Below, piece after piece: positions 1-7,222 of a stretch of 11,316 nucleotides of DNA; within the stretch, counting starts at the first letter, position 1; each line of letters starts with the position of its first letter. This DNA comes from Magnetococcales bacterium (GTDB taxonomy: Bacteria; Pseudomonadota; Magnetococcia; Magnetococcales; DC0425bin3): positions 1 to 11,316 of the forward strand of contig JADGCJ010000103.1 in NCBI GenBank assembly GCA_015229045.1, written 5' to 3'. Both the position numbers and the translations under genes were made by a program. Below the pieces are notes generated by a model. That model made no database searches and was not told the DNA's origin. It was given only the letters and a program-made list of their open reading frames with translations.

Positions 1-67
1 GGTACGGTGAGGAGCCGACGACGCAGCTAACGAAGTTATCGCGATGAATGCAAATGGGTATTGATTC

Positions 68-1198
68 ATGCTCGATCCCGTCGACCTGACCCGAACCTTG
101 TTGTCCTTCAATACGACCAACCCGCCTGGCGACGAGCGGCCATGTGCCGATTACATCGCCGGATTGCTGGCACCAGCCGGTTTTCACATCTCCTTGCATG
201 TCATTGGACCGCAACGCGCCACCTTGGTGGCACGTCTGCCGGGCCGCGATGACAAACCCACACTCTGTTTCACCGGACATCTGGACACGGTCCTGCTGGG
301 CAAGACCCCCTGGAGTCGGGATCCCTTTGCCGGGGAGCTGGTTGGTGACCGGCTCTATGGGCGCGGCAGCAGTGACATGAAAGCGGGCGTGGCGGCCATG
401 GTCTGGGCCGCCCTGGAGTTTGCCCGGGAGTCCCGTGCTGCGGGCGGGCTGTTGCTCATTTTAACCGCTGATGAAGAGATCGGCTGTGCCGGATCGCGCC
501 GTCTGATGGCTGATTTTGCGTCCATGGGCGACAAAAATCTGGAAAACGTCGGTGCCATCGTCGTCGGCGAACCCACGGCGAACGCCCCCTTGTTGGGCCA
601 CAAAGGTGCCTTGTGGCTGGAGCTGGAGACCCGGGGCGTGGCGGCGCATGGTTCCATGCCTGATCGGGGAGTCAACGCCATTCTCAAGGCGGCCCGGGCC
701 ATCGTGGCCCTGGAACAGTATCGTTTTCCCTCTCCCCCCCATCCCTTGCTGGGATCACCCACCATGAACATTGGCACGATTGCGGGGGGACAACGCATCA
801 ACATTGTGCCGGATCAGGCTGTCGTGGGCATCGATCTGCGTTCGGTGCCGGGTCTGGAGCATGGCGCTTTGTTGGCCTTTGTCCAGGAACACCTGGGGCC
901 GGAGGTCATCTTGCGCATTGTCACCGACACCCCTGGCGTCATGACCGATCCCCACCATCCCTGGGTGGCATCGGTGTTTGACATCATGGCCTCGTTGCAG
1001 GGAGTCCGCCCCGCAATCGGTACCGCCCCCTATGTCACCGATGCCTCGATCCTGACCCCGGCCCTCGGGTCACCGCCCACCCTCATCCTCGGCCCCGGCG
1101 AACCCGACATGGCGCACAAGGTCGATGAATATTGCCACGTCAGCAAGATTCAACTGGCCGCCCGGGCCTATCTGGAGATTGCGCGCCGGGGGTGTTGA
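68..1198 (+). CDS. M20-family zinc metallopeptidase/deacylase (ArgE/DapE type)
   Basis: Predicted cytoplasmic zinc hydrolase of 376 residues, the usual length for the ArgE/DapE/carboxypeptidase G2 group, which removes acyl groups or amino acids from small amide substrates. The dinuclear metal site is complete: H71 in GHLD (with D73), bridging D103 in SSDMKAG, general base E136 and ligand E137 in ADEEIG, E168 in VGEPT, and H350 near the C-terminus. The lid/dimerisation domain spans roughly residues 178-285 and holds the AAHGSMP segment. No signal peptide is seen. The ATG at 68 gives the typical family beginning (LDPVDLTRTLL...NPPG), although the ribosome binding site is weak. The true substrate (acetylornithine, succinyl-diaminopimelate or another) cannot be read from the motifs, and no arginine or lysine pathway genes lie next to it. 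It converges on the DedA gene downstream. The family is certain; the substrate is unknown. Confidence 0.9.
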   Translation: MLDPVDLTRTLLSFNTTNPPGDERPCADYIAGLLAPAGFHISLHVIGPQRATLVARLPGRDDKPTLCFTGHLDTVLLGKTPWSRDPFAGELVGDRLYGRGSSDMKAGVAAMVWAALEFARESRAAGGLLLILTADEEIGCAGSRRLMADFASMGDKNLENVGAIVVGEPTANAPLLGHKGALWLELETRGVAAHGSMPDRGVNAILKAARAIVALEQYRFPSPPHPLLGSPTMNIGTIAGGQRINIVPDQAVVGIDLRSVPGLEHGALLAFVQEHLGPEVILRIVTDTPGVMTDPHHPWVASVFDIMASLQGVRPAIGTAPYVTDASILTPALGSPPTLILGPGEPDMAHKVDEYCHVSKIQLAARAYLEIARRGC

Positions 1199-1220
1199 AC
1201 CGAATCCATTTTGAGATGCG

Positions 1221-1245
1221 CAGTTTTTCAACTGTTGAAAGACTG
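1221..1245. terminator. Hairpin between convergent genes, possible bidirectional terminator
   Basis: The 25 bases form an 11-bp stem (1221-1231 with 1235-1245, one G-T wobble) around a CTG loop; the inner core is TTTCAACTGTTGAAA. It lies in the 69-base gap between the stop of the M20 gene (+) and the stop of the DedA gene (-), where a shared terminator is expected. No clear T-run follows on either strand, so it is not a classic intrinsic terminator. It may instead stabilise 3' ends or be a binding palindrome. Confidence 0.4.
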
Positions 1246-1267
1246 GGATGGTCCACTTCCCCCTCCC

Positions 1268-1867
1268 TCACCTCTTTCCCCTCTGCCACAGGAGATACCC
1301 CACCACCACCAGCAGCGCGAAGCCCACCCCGCCTCCGATCACCAGTTTCAGGTTGTCCTGCAACCATTGCCGATTCTCCCCGATGACATAACCCAGGACG
1401 AGCAGCACCACATTCCAGAGGGTTGCCCCTGTCAGGGTGAAAAGAAGAAAGGGTGTCAGACGCATCCGCGCCAGACCGGCGGGCATGGAGACCAGGTGGC
1501 GGATGCCGGGAATGAAACGTCCGGTGAAAATGGCAATCTCGCCATGGTGGCGGACAAACTCTTCGGTTTTGTCCAGATGGGCCGGGGTGATCAAAAAATA
1601 TTTGCCATAGCGCAGAATCAACGGACGCCCCAGCCACAAGGCCAGGTAATAACTCCCCAGGGAACCCGCGATGCTGCCCAGGCTGGAAGCGAGGACAATC
1701 AACCAGGGATTCAACTGCCCCTGCGACGCCAAATAGCCGGCGGGAATCATCACCAATTCGGATGGGACCGGCAGGATCGAACTCTCCGCCGCCATCAGGA
1801 GAAAAATGGCGGTATAATCGAGCTGTCCCATCAAGGTCAGCAGGAACTGGGTAAAGTGTTCACTCAT
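1268..1867 (-). CDS. DedA-family (SNARE-associated/VTT domain) membrane protein
   Basis: Integral inner-membrane protein of 199 residues, typical for DedA proteins. Some members of the family act as undecaprenyl-phosphate flippases or help maintain the proton gradient and envelope lipid balance; which role applies here cannot be told. Hallmarks visible are the re-entrant segment with acidic and proline residues (E28, P33, P35, E37 in ESSILPVPSE), the glycine/serine-rich helix at about 57-80 (GSIAGSLGSYYLALWLGR), the conserved FTGRFIPGIR motif at 114-123 with the family arginines R117 and R123, and two C-terminal hydrophobic helices at about 138-163 and 173-194 before a basic tail (WQRGKR). 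The ATG is preceded on the minus strand by AAGGAA at good spacing. It stands alone, transcribed away from the synthetase cluster. The family call is secure, the substrate is not known. Confidence 0.92.
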   Translation of the reverse strand: MSEHFTQFLLTLMGQLDYTAIFLLMAAESSILPVPSELVMIPAGYLASQGQLNPWLIVLASSLGSIAGSLGSYYLALWLGRPLILRYGKYFLITPAHLDKTEEFVRHHGEIAIFTGRFIPGIRHLVSMPAGLARMRLTPFLLFTLTGATLWNVVLLVLGYVIGENRQWLQDNLKLVIGGGVGFALLVVVGYLLWQRGKR

Positions 1868-2045
1868 GCTTGCTTTCCTTGTTCGTGGTCAAGCGGGGTA
1901 CCGTCCCAAACCCGCCGGGAATGAATCCCCTGAGCCTGCGCTTTTTTCAAGGCGCCTCTCCCTCCCCACGAGCATAGCACAAATTCCGGGGAACACACGG
2001 CGTCTCTGCCTGCCCGATGGCTGCCGGGAGAAGGATTTTCTTCAC

Positions 2046-2075
2046 TTGACGCGCTGAAGGCTCCCTGTTTATTTT
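2046..2075 (+). promoter_or_regulatory. Candidate sigma70-type promoter for the ileS cluster
   Basis: TTGACG at 2046-2051 matches five of six -35 consensus bases. TATTTT at 2070-2075 matches four of six -10 bases, with an 18-base spacer. It is the best pair I found in the 288-base divergent region 1868-2155 and would give a leader of about 75 bases before the ileS ATG at 2156. I saw no T-box, riboswitch or clear operator there. This rests on consensus matching only. Confidence 0.35.
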
Positions 2076-2155
2076 GATGGGGAGGGAAAATATCTTGATG
2101 AACGCTCTCTTTCGACACAATCAGTCCATCACAATTAAACTATTTTGGTGTCAGG

Positions 2156-5100
2156 ATGTATAAAACAGTCGATAAATCTCTCGATTTTGTGGCCATCGAA
2201 AAGAAATTTCTTACATTCTGGAAAGAAAATCATATTTTTTCCAAATTGAAAAAGAAAAATGCCGATGGAAAAATCTGGTCATTCCAGGATGGTCCCATCA
2301 CGGCCAACAACCCCATGGGCGTCCACCATGCCTGGGGGCGCTCGTTGAAGGATATTTTTCAGCGCTACCACGCTATGCTGGGGGATCATCTGCGTTATCA
2401 AAACGGCTTCGATTGCCAGGGATTGTGGGTCGAAGTCGAAATTGAAAAAGAGCATGCGTTCAAATCGAAAAAGGATATCCTGGCGTTTGGCATGGATCGG
2501 TTTGTGCGGGCTTGCAAAGAGCGCGTCCTGACCTACGCAGCCAAGCAGACAGAGCAATCGATCCGTCTTGGCTACTGGATGGATTGGGACGACCCCGACC
2601 AGCTGCGCCACCTGCAACGAGCGCTGCATGAGGAGCAGAAAGAGACCACTTATACGAGCGCCTCCGGCAAAAGAGTCAAGGGCGCACCGGAACAGATCAT
2701 TGCCAACCTGGGTTCCCCGGAGTATGGCGGCAGCTATTTTACCTTCTCCAACGAGAACAATTATACCATCTGGAGCTTTCTGAAAAAGTGTCATACGGAG
2801 GGGGATATTTATCGCGGTACCGACGTCATGACCTGGTGCCCGCGCTGCGGCACGGGACTGTCGCAAATGGAGGTCGCCGAAGGTCGTCGCATCACGGAAC
2901 ACACCTCGGTCTATGTCCGCTTTCCCATCGAGGGGAGGGAAAAGGAGGCCTTCCTGGTCTGGACCACCACCCCGTGGACCTTGACCTCCAATGTCGCCGT
3001 CGCCATCAACCCGGAGATGACCTATCTGCGGATTCGGCATGGCGGTTGGATCTACTATGTCGGCAAGGAGAACTTTGCCCATAAACGCCGCCAGGAGCTT
3101 GAAGCCGAAGGACAAAAGCGGAGCGCCAACCTCCCCTCTCTCGCCCAGATTCTCAAAGGGTTGGGCGGCGAGGCCGAGGTGCTGGCCGAGCTGCCCGGCA
3201 CCGAACTGCTGGGTCTCGCCTACACAGGCCCCTGCGACGACCTGGCCGCCATGCAGACACCCGGTGGTGTCACCCCGTTCGGCCCGACACCGGGGGTGAC
3301 GGTCAGCGCCGCTGCCTGCCATCGTGCCATCCCCTGGAAAGAGATCAGCGGCACGGAAGGAACGGGTATCGTCCATATCGCTCCCGGCTGCGGCACCGAG
3401 GACTACCAGCTGGGCAAAGAACATGGCCTGGCCGTCGTCGCACCGCTGGATGACAACGGCATCTTTCTCGAACCCTTCGGTCCCTACGCCGGGCAGAGCG
3501 TCCTGACCGTCGGCGCGGCGGTGATCCAGGATTTGAAAGAGAGGGGAGTGCTGATCGCCAAAGAACAATATCCCCATGTCTACCCCCACTGCTGGCGCTG
3601 CAAGACCGAGCTGGTGTTCCGCCTCATCGATGGCTGGTACATCGACATGCGCTGGCGGGACCGGATCAGGAAGGTGGTCCCCGGCATCCGCTGGATCCCC
3701 GCCGACGGCGAAGCCCGCGAACTGGACTGGCTGCACAACATGGGAGACTGGCTGATCTCCAAAAAACGCTTTTGGGGTCTCGCCCTGCCCATCTGGGAGT
3801 GCCACGCCTGCCACTGGTTTACCGTCATCGGCGGCGAAGAGGAGCTGAAGGAGAAGGCCGTCGTCGGTTGGGAAGCCTTCGTCGGCCACTCCCCCCATCG
3901 CCCCCACATCGACCAGATCAAGATCACCTGCGAAAAGTGCGGCCAACTGGCCAGCCGGGTCGACGATGTCGGCAATCCCTGGCTGGATGCCGGCATCGTC
4001 CCCTTCAGCACCGTGCGCTACAACAGCGACCGCCCCTACTGGGAAAACCACTTTCCCGCCGACATGGTCATCGAGTGCTTTCCGGGGCAGTTTCGCAACT
4101 GGTTCTATTCACTGCTGGCCATGAGCGTCAAGCTGGAAGGACGTGCCCCCTTCAAGACCCTGCTCGGCCATGCCCTGGTGCGCGACGAACAGGGCAAGGA
4201 GATGCACAAATCCGCCGGCAATGCCATCTTTTTCGATGACGCCGCCGACATCCTCGGCGCCGATGTGATGCGCTATCTCTACGCCGGACAAAATCCGACC
4301 AGCAATCTCAATTTTCCGCGACTCGACCACAAAGAGGGCAAGGGAGTGCATCCCGATACCGAGGTGCGGCGGCAACTGCTCACCTTCTGGAACTGCTACA
4401 GTTTTTTTGTCTCCTACGCCCAGGTGGATCGATGGCACCCCAGCAGCGACGACCCGCCACCGGCGGAGCGCCCCCAACCGGATCGCTGGATACTCAGCCG
4501 CCTGCAACGCCTGATCCAGCAGGCGCACGAGGCTTACCGCGATGTGGCCGTGCATCGCTTCATGGAGCAGTTCGAGCATTTTGTCGATGAACTCTCCAAC
4601 TGGTATTTGCGGCGTTCACGGCGGCGTTTCTGGGGCGATGGACTCTCGGCGGACAAGCGGGCCGCCTATGCGACCCTGCACACCGCCCTGGTCACCTGCA
4701 TCGATCTGTTGGCACCGATACTCCCCTTTCTGACCGAAGAGATCTACCAGAACCTTGTGCGTTCGGTGGAGCCTGCCGCCCCGGAATCGATCCATCTGCG
4801 TCCCTATCCCCAGGTCGATGCCGCCTTGCAGGATGCCCTCCTGGAGCAGCAGATGGAGAGCGTTCTCAAGATCAAAAACGTTGTCCTCGCCCTGCGCAAC
4901 GCATGCAAGACCAAGACAAAACAGCCCCTGGGAGCCATCCGGGTGTTGCCCAGCGATCCCCAGGAGCGCGCCGTCCTCGCCGAACCCTCGCTCGTCAGCC
5001 AGATCCTCGATGAGTGCAATATCAAGACCCTCAAGATCCTCGCGGATGCCCAGGGCATCGAGGTCAAGGTGCGCCCCAACTATCGTACTCTGGGGGCCAA

Positions 5101-5590
5101 GGCCGAAAAACAGATGCCGCAGGTGGCTGCGCGCATCGCCGCCGCCGACCCTGCCCAGTTGCAACAGGCCGTCGCGGGGGGCAAAACCTGGACCCTGGAG
5201 TTGGACAATGGCCAGGAGCTGGCGATCACCGCCGCCGACCTGCTCTTCTCCTGGGACGCCGGTCCCGGCCTGTTGGCAACCCGGGAAAAGGGCACCCTGG
5301 TCGTTCTGGAGACAACCATCACTCCGGAGTTGGCTGCCGAAGGGCTGGCCCGGAATTTCAATCGTCTGGCGCAAAATTTGCGTAGGGATTCCGGCCTGGA
5401 GATCACCGACCGGATCCGTATCGCCTTCGATGGACCGGAGAGTCTGGTCGAAACGGTCAAAATGCACCATGCCCTGCTCTGCCAGGAGTTGCTGGCCCTG
5501 GCCATCACCCATCAACCCGGACTCCAGACAAACGAACCCCTCAAGCTGGAAGGTGCCCCCCTGCATATCGTTCTCGAAAAGGTGACATGA
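2156..5590 (+). CDS. ileS: Isoleucyl-tRNA synthetase, type 2-like, with altered HIGH (GVHH) and KMSKS (EMHKS) motifs
   Basis: Cytoplasmic class I aminoacyl-tRNA synthetase of 1144 residues that charges tRNA-Ile with isoleucine using ATP. Visible in order: the HIGH region reads G55-V56-H57-H58 (canonical HxGH); Cys pair C228/C231; editing (CP1) domain with WTTTPWTLTSN at 269-279 and GTGIVHIAPGCGTEDY at about 402-417 (D416 is the likely editing aspartate); zinc-like pairs C479/C482, C549/C552 and C592/C595; GNPWLDAGIVPFST and FPGQFRNWFYSLLAMS segments; KMSKS loop as E682-M-H-K685-S686; anticodon-binding helices at about 735-900; then a C-terminal extension without the Cys-rich zinc finger of type 1 enzymes. 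Altered motifs and tail point to an IleRS2-like clade. The start fits (MYKTVDKSLDFVAIEKKFLTFW-type opening), although only AGG sits directly before the ATG and the first 120 coding bases after it are about 31% GC. Class I identity is secure, isoleucine specificity very likely; whether a second ileS exists elsewhere cannot be seen. Confidence 0.93.
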   Translation: MYKTVDKSLDFVAIEKKFLTFWKENHIFSKLKKKNADGKIWSFQDGPITANNPMGVHHAWGRSLKDIFQRYHAMLGDHLRYQNGFDCQGLWVEVEIEKEHAFKSKKDILAFGMDRFVRACKERVLTYAAKQTEQSIRLGYWMDWDDPDQLRHLQRALHEEQKETTYTSASGKRVKGAPEQIIANLGSPEYGGSYFTFSNENNYTIWSFLKKCHTEGDIYRGTDVMTWCPRCGTGLSQMEVAEGRRITEHTSVYVRFPIEGREKEAFLVWTTTPWTLTSNVAVAINPEMTYLRIRHGGWIYYVGKENFAHKRRQELEAEGQKRSANLPSLAQILKGLGGEAEVLAELPGTELLGLAYTGPCDDLAAMQTPGGVTPFGPTPGVTVSAAACHRAIPWKEISGTEGTGIVHIAPGCGTEDYQLGKEHGLAVVAPLDDNGIFLEPFGPYAGQSVLTVGAAVIQDLKERGVLIAKEQYPHVYPHCWRCKTELVFRLIDGWYIDMRWRDRIRKVVPGIRWIPADGEARELDWLHNMGDWLISKKRFWGLALPIWECHACHWFTVIGGEEELKEKAVVGWEAFVGHSPHRPHIDQIKITCEKCGQLASRVDDVGNPWLDAGIVPFSTVRYNSDRPYWENHFPADMVIECFPGQFRNWFYSLLAMSVKLEGRAPFKTLLGHALVRDEQGKEMHKSAGNAIFFDDAADILGADVMRYLYAGQNPTSNLNFPRLDHKEGKGVHPDTEVRRQLLTFWNCYSFFVSYAQVDRWHPSSDDPPPAERPQPDRWILSRLQRLIQQAHEAYRDVAVHRFMEQFEHFVDELSNWYLRRSRRRFWGDGLSADKRAAYATLHTALVTCIDLLAPILPFLTEEIYQNLVRSVEPAAPESIHLRPYPQVDAALQDALLEQQMESVLKIKNVVLALRNACKTKTKQPLGAIRVLPSDPQERAVLAEPSLVSQILDECNIKTLKILADAQGIEVKVRPNYRTLGAKAEKQMPQVAARIAAADPAQLQQAVAGGKTWTLELDNGQELAITAADLLFSWDAGPGLLATREKGTLVVLETTITPELAAEGLARNFNRLAQNLRRDSGLEITDRIRIAFDGPESLVETVKMHHALLCQELLALAITHQPGLQTNEPLKLEGAPLHIVLEKVT

Positions 5591-6543
5591 TGCCGGACAA
5601 CACCCCTGCGCCACTGGCGACCAACACGTCAGCCAGACTTCAGACTGACCTCTCCTCCGCATCCAGGGAAGATCTCTTGCTGCTGCTGCGACAACGCGAC
5701 CAGGAGGTCGAACGCCTGAAAAGTGACATCAAAAAACTCCGGGAGAACACCTCCAAGGCGGTTCAGGAGCGCCTGCAGGAAGAGAGCCTGAAACCCTATC
5801 AGGCCGAATTGATCAAGATGCAGCACCATCTCGAAGAGAAGGCGTTGCGCATGATCGTCATCCTCGAAGGACGCGACGGGGCGGGCAAGGGGGGAACCCT
5901 GCGCCGCATCACCCGCTACATGAACGAGAAACACTATCGTGTGGTGGCCCTGGGCAAGCCGACTGATGTACAACGAACCCAATGGTTTTTTCAGCGCTAT
6001 GTCGAGCAGTTTCCCAGCGGTGGCGAGGTGGTGTTCTTTGATCGCAGTTGGTACAACCGGGCCATGGTGGAGCCGGTCTTCAATTTTTGCAGCGAGCGCC
6101 AGTATCAGGATTTCATGCTGGCCGTGACCGGGTTCGAGCAGGATATCGTTCGTCAGGGAACCATCCTGGTCAAGACCTACTTCAGCGTCTCCAAGGAGGT
6201 GCAGCAGTCCCGCTTTGAAAGACGCCGCAACGATCCCCTGCGCCAGTGGAAATTGAGCGAGGTGGACTTGCAGGCGCAGGACCACTGGGATGACTTCACC
6301 AACATGAAATATTTCATGCTGAAACGCACCCACACCCTGGAAGCTCCCTGGACCCTCATCCGCTCCGACGACAAATATGCCGCCCGACTGAGTGCCATGA
6401 AAGTGGTCCTGAATGCCGTCCCCTACCCGGATCGCAACCCGGATCTCGATTTCATTCCCGACCCCGATGTGGTGGTTTCCGGCCTGCGAGAGCTGGAAAT
6501 GATGGAAGCCCAGCGTATCCAAGAGGGAAAGTTTACCCTGTAG
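5587..6543 (+). CDS. ppk2: Polyphosphate kinase 2 (PPK2) family, polyphosphate:nucleotide phosphotransferase
   Basis: A 318-residue cytoplasmic P-loop enzyme that moves phosphate between polyphosphate and nucleoside diphosphates. The Walker A loop is GRDGAGKGG at 95-103 with D97 and K101; the Walker B segment is VVFFDRSWYNRA with D152, R153 and N157. The C-terminal part carries FSVSKEVQQSRFERRRNDPLRQWKL-like residues and RSDDKYAARL, both characteristic of PPK2. A single PPK2 domain and this length suggest class I (NDP-phosphorylating), but nucleotide choice needs an assay. Residues about 20-60 form a charged heptad-like N-terminal segment (LLLLLRQRDQEVERLKSDIKKLREN), probably a coiled coil. 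The ATG overlaps the ileS stop as ATGA, with AAAAGGTG as ribosome binding site, so translation is probably coupled to ileS. A second ATG directly follows and is an equally possible start. Confidence 0.93.
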   Translation: MMPDNTPAPLATNTSARLQTDLSSASREDLLLLLRQRDQEVERLKSDIKKLRENTSKAVQERLQEESLKPYQAELIKMQHHLEEKALRMIVILEGRDGAGKGGTLRRITRYMNEKHYRVVALGKPTDVQRTQWFFQRYVEQFPSGGEVVFFDRSWYNRAMVEPVFNFCSERQYQDFMLAVTGFEQDIVRQGTILVKTYFSVSKEVQQSRFERRRNDPLRQWKLSEVDLQAQDHWDDFTNMKYFMLKRTHTLEAPWTLIRSDDKYAARLSAMKVVLNAVPYPDRNPDLDFIPDPDVVVSGLRELEMMEAQRIQEGKFTL

Positions 6544-6553
6544 AGGAAAGGGC

Positions 6554-7105
6554 ATGGACTATTCGGATATTCTTCACGCACTGCATGAAGTCAGTCTGTT
6601 TGACCTGTACCGTCTGCGGGTCGGGATCGACGCCATGCTGGAGCAGCCAGAGCGGCTCGCGCCCATCAAAAGGCAGTTGCAGCCCGGCATGGATATCTCC
6701 TACTTCAGCGGCAAGGAGAACCGACTGGTCGATGCCGCAGTGGAGGAGGTGCGCAGAAGCTGTCTCTACGTCCGCAACAAGGCGGATGGCAAACGGTGGA
6801 GCGTCCCTCTGTTCGCCGTCAACCTGAACGGGGTGGATACCGACATTCATCCGCGTCAAGGGCAGAACCAGCTGGAGAGGGTCCAATTGAAGGTTGGCGA
6901 CCCGGTCGGTTTTTATGATCGCCAGCAGCGGGAGCAGTACGGGGAGATTGTGCAGCTCAATCAAAAAACGGCATCGGTTCTCTCCCATGCCGGGGTGCGC
7001 TGGCGTGTCGCCTACAGCCTGTTGTTCAAGGTCATGGATGGGGATGGACGACGTCTCCCTGACCTGGGTTTGATCGAAGGGGAGATTCTTGCGGAGGAGC
7101 TGTGA
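6554..7105 (+). CDS. Conserved-looking protein of unknown function with two SH3/KOW-like repeats
   Basis: A 183-residue soluble protein that I cannot assign to a named family. An N-terminal helical stretch (about 1-40, ...FDLYRLRVGIDAMLEQPERL) is followed by two segments that resemble each other: 45-91 (GMDISYF...RLVDAAVEEVRR...GKRWSVPLFAVNL) and 115-160 (GDPVGFYD...GEIVQLNQKTASV...GVRWRVAYSLLFKV). Each has the pattern G-x-x-[IV]-x-[YF]...[AG]-x-[IV]...RW-x-V, typical of small beta-barrels of the SH3/KOW/Tudor sort that bind nucleic acid or peptides. No signal peptide, membrane segment or catalytic motif is seen. It starts 10 bases after ppk2 with a ribosome binding site (GAGGAAAGGG) overlapping the ppk2 stop, so it very likely belongs to the same transcript. 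A role in translation or RNA handling is only an inference from neighbours and fold. Confidence 0.8.
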   Translation: MDYSDILHALHEVSLFDLYRLRVGIDAMLEQPERLAPIKRQLQPGMDISYFSGKENRLVDAAVEEVRRSCLYVRNKADGKRWSVPLFAVNLNGVDTDIHPRQGQNQLERVQLKVGDPVGFYDRQQREQYGEIVQLNQKTASVLSHAGVRWRVAYSLLFKVMDGDGRRLPDLGLIEGEILAEEL

Positions 7106-7222
7106 GACGACAGGTGCGGGACGATAATTGGCTAGAGGTGCAGCCCTCGACACCCTGTCGGCGTGGCGTCGACGGGGGACACGACCGGCCTGGGGGTCGG
7201 CGATACACGGGAGGTGAAGGAA
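7106..7222 (+). promoter_or_regulatory. Leader of the hydrogenase operon with competing hairpins
   Basis: This 117-base gap separates the unknown protein from hydB. Two hairpins share bases and exclude each other: CGACA-CCC-TGTCG at 7148-7160, and an 8-bp stem of 7153-7160 (CCCTGTCG) with 7170-7177 (CGACGGGG, one G-T pair). A third, weaker stem pairs 7182-7186 with 7195-7199. I found no convincing promoter here; GATAAT at 7123-7128 resembles a -10 box but lacks a -35 partner. The operon may have its own control or be read through from ileS. Such stems can arise by chance in GC-rich DNA. Confidence 0.25.
7209..7214 (+). promoter_or_regulatory. Ribosome binding site deciding the hydB start
   Basis: GGGAGG lies 8 bases before the ATG at 7223, near-ideal spacing. 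The in-frame upstream ATG at 7163 has no comparable site and would add 20 residues of low-complexity, leader-derived sequence, so 7223 is preferred. Confidence 0.75.

Noticed and set aside
1..47. Possible end of an upstream gene (stops at 28-30 or 45-47 in two plus frames)
   Set aside because: The visible 9-14 codons are too few to choose a frame or recognise a protein.
1211..1924. 237-codon open frame on the plus strand opposite the DedA gene
   Set aside because: Glutamine/proline/histidine-rich without domain features, while the minus-strand DedA frame has clear membrane segments and family motifs.
1918..1950. Possible minus-strand promoter for the DedA gene (TTGAAA as -35)
   Set aside because: The matching -10 position (ATTCAT) fits consensus at only three bases, so it is not convincing.
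1866..2057. Small plus-strand frame of 63 codons in the divergent intergenic region
   Set aside because: No ribosome binding site or family resemblance, and it overlaps the likely DedA control region.
2279..4051. 590-codon open frame on the minus strand inside ileS
   Set aside because: It lies opposite a well-supported synthetase, has no recognisable domain, and long antisense frames are common in GC-rich genes with strong third-position bias.
4616..5662. 348-codon minus-strand frame over the ileS 3' end and ppk2 5' end
   Set aside because: Crosses two confident plus-strand genes and has no family resemblance.
7163..7222. Upstream ATG for hydB adding 20 residues
   Set aside because: No ribosome binding site, leader-like sequence, and a much better start with GGGAGG at 7223.
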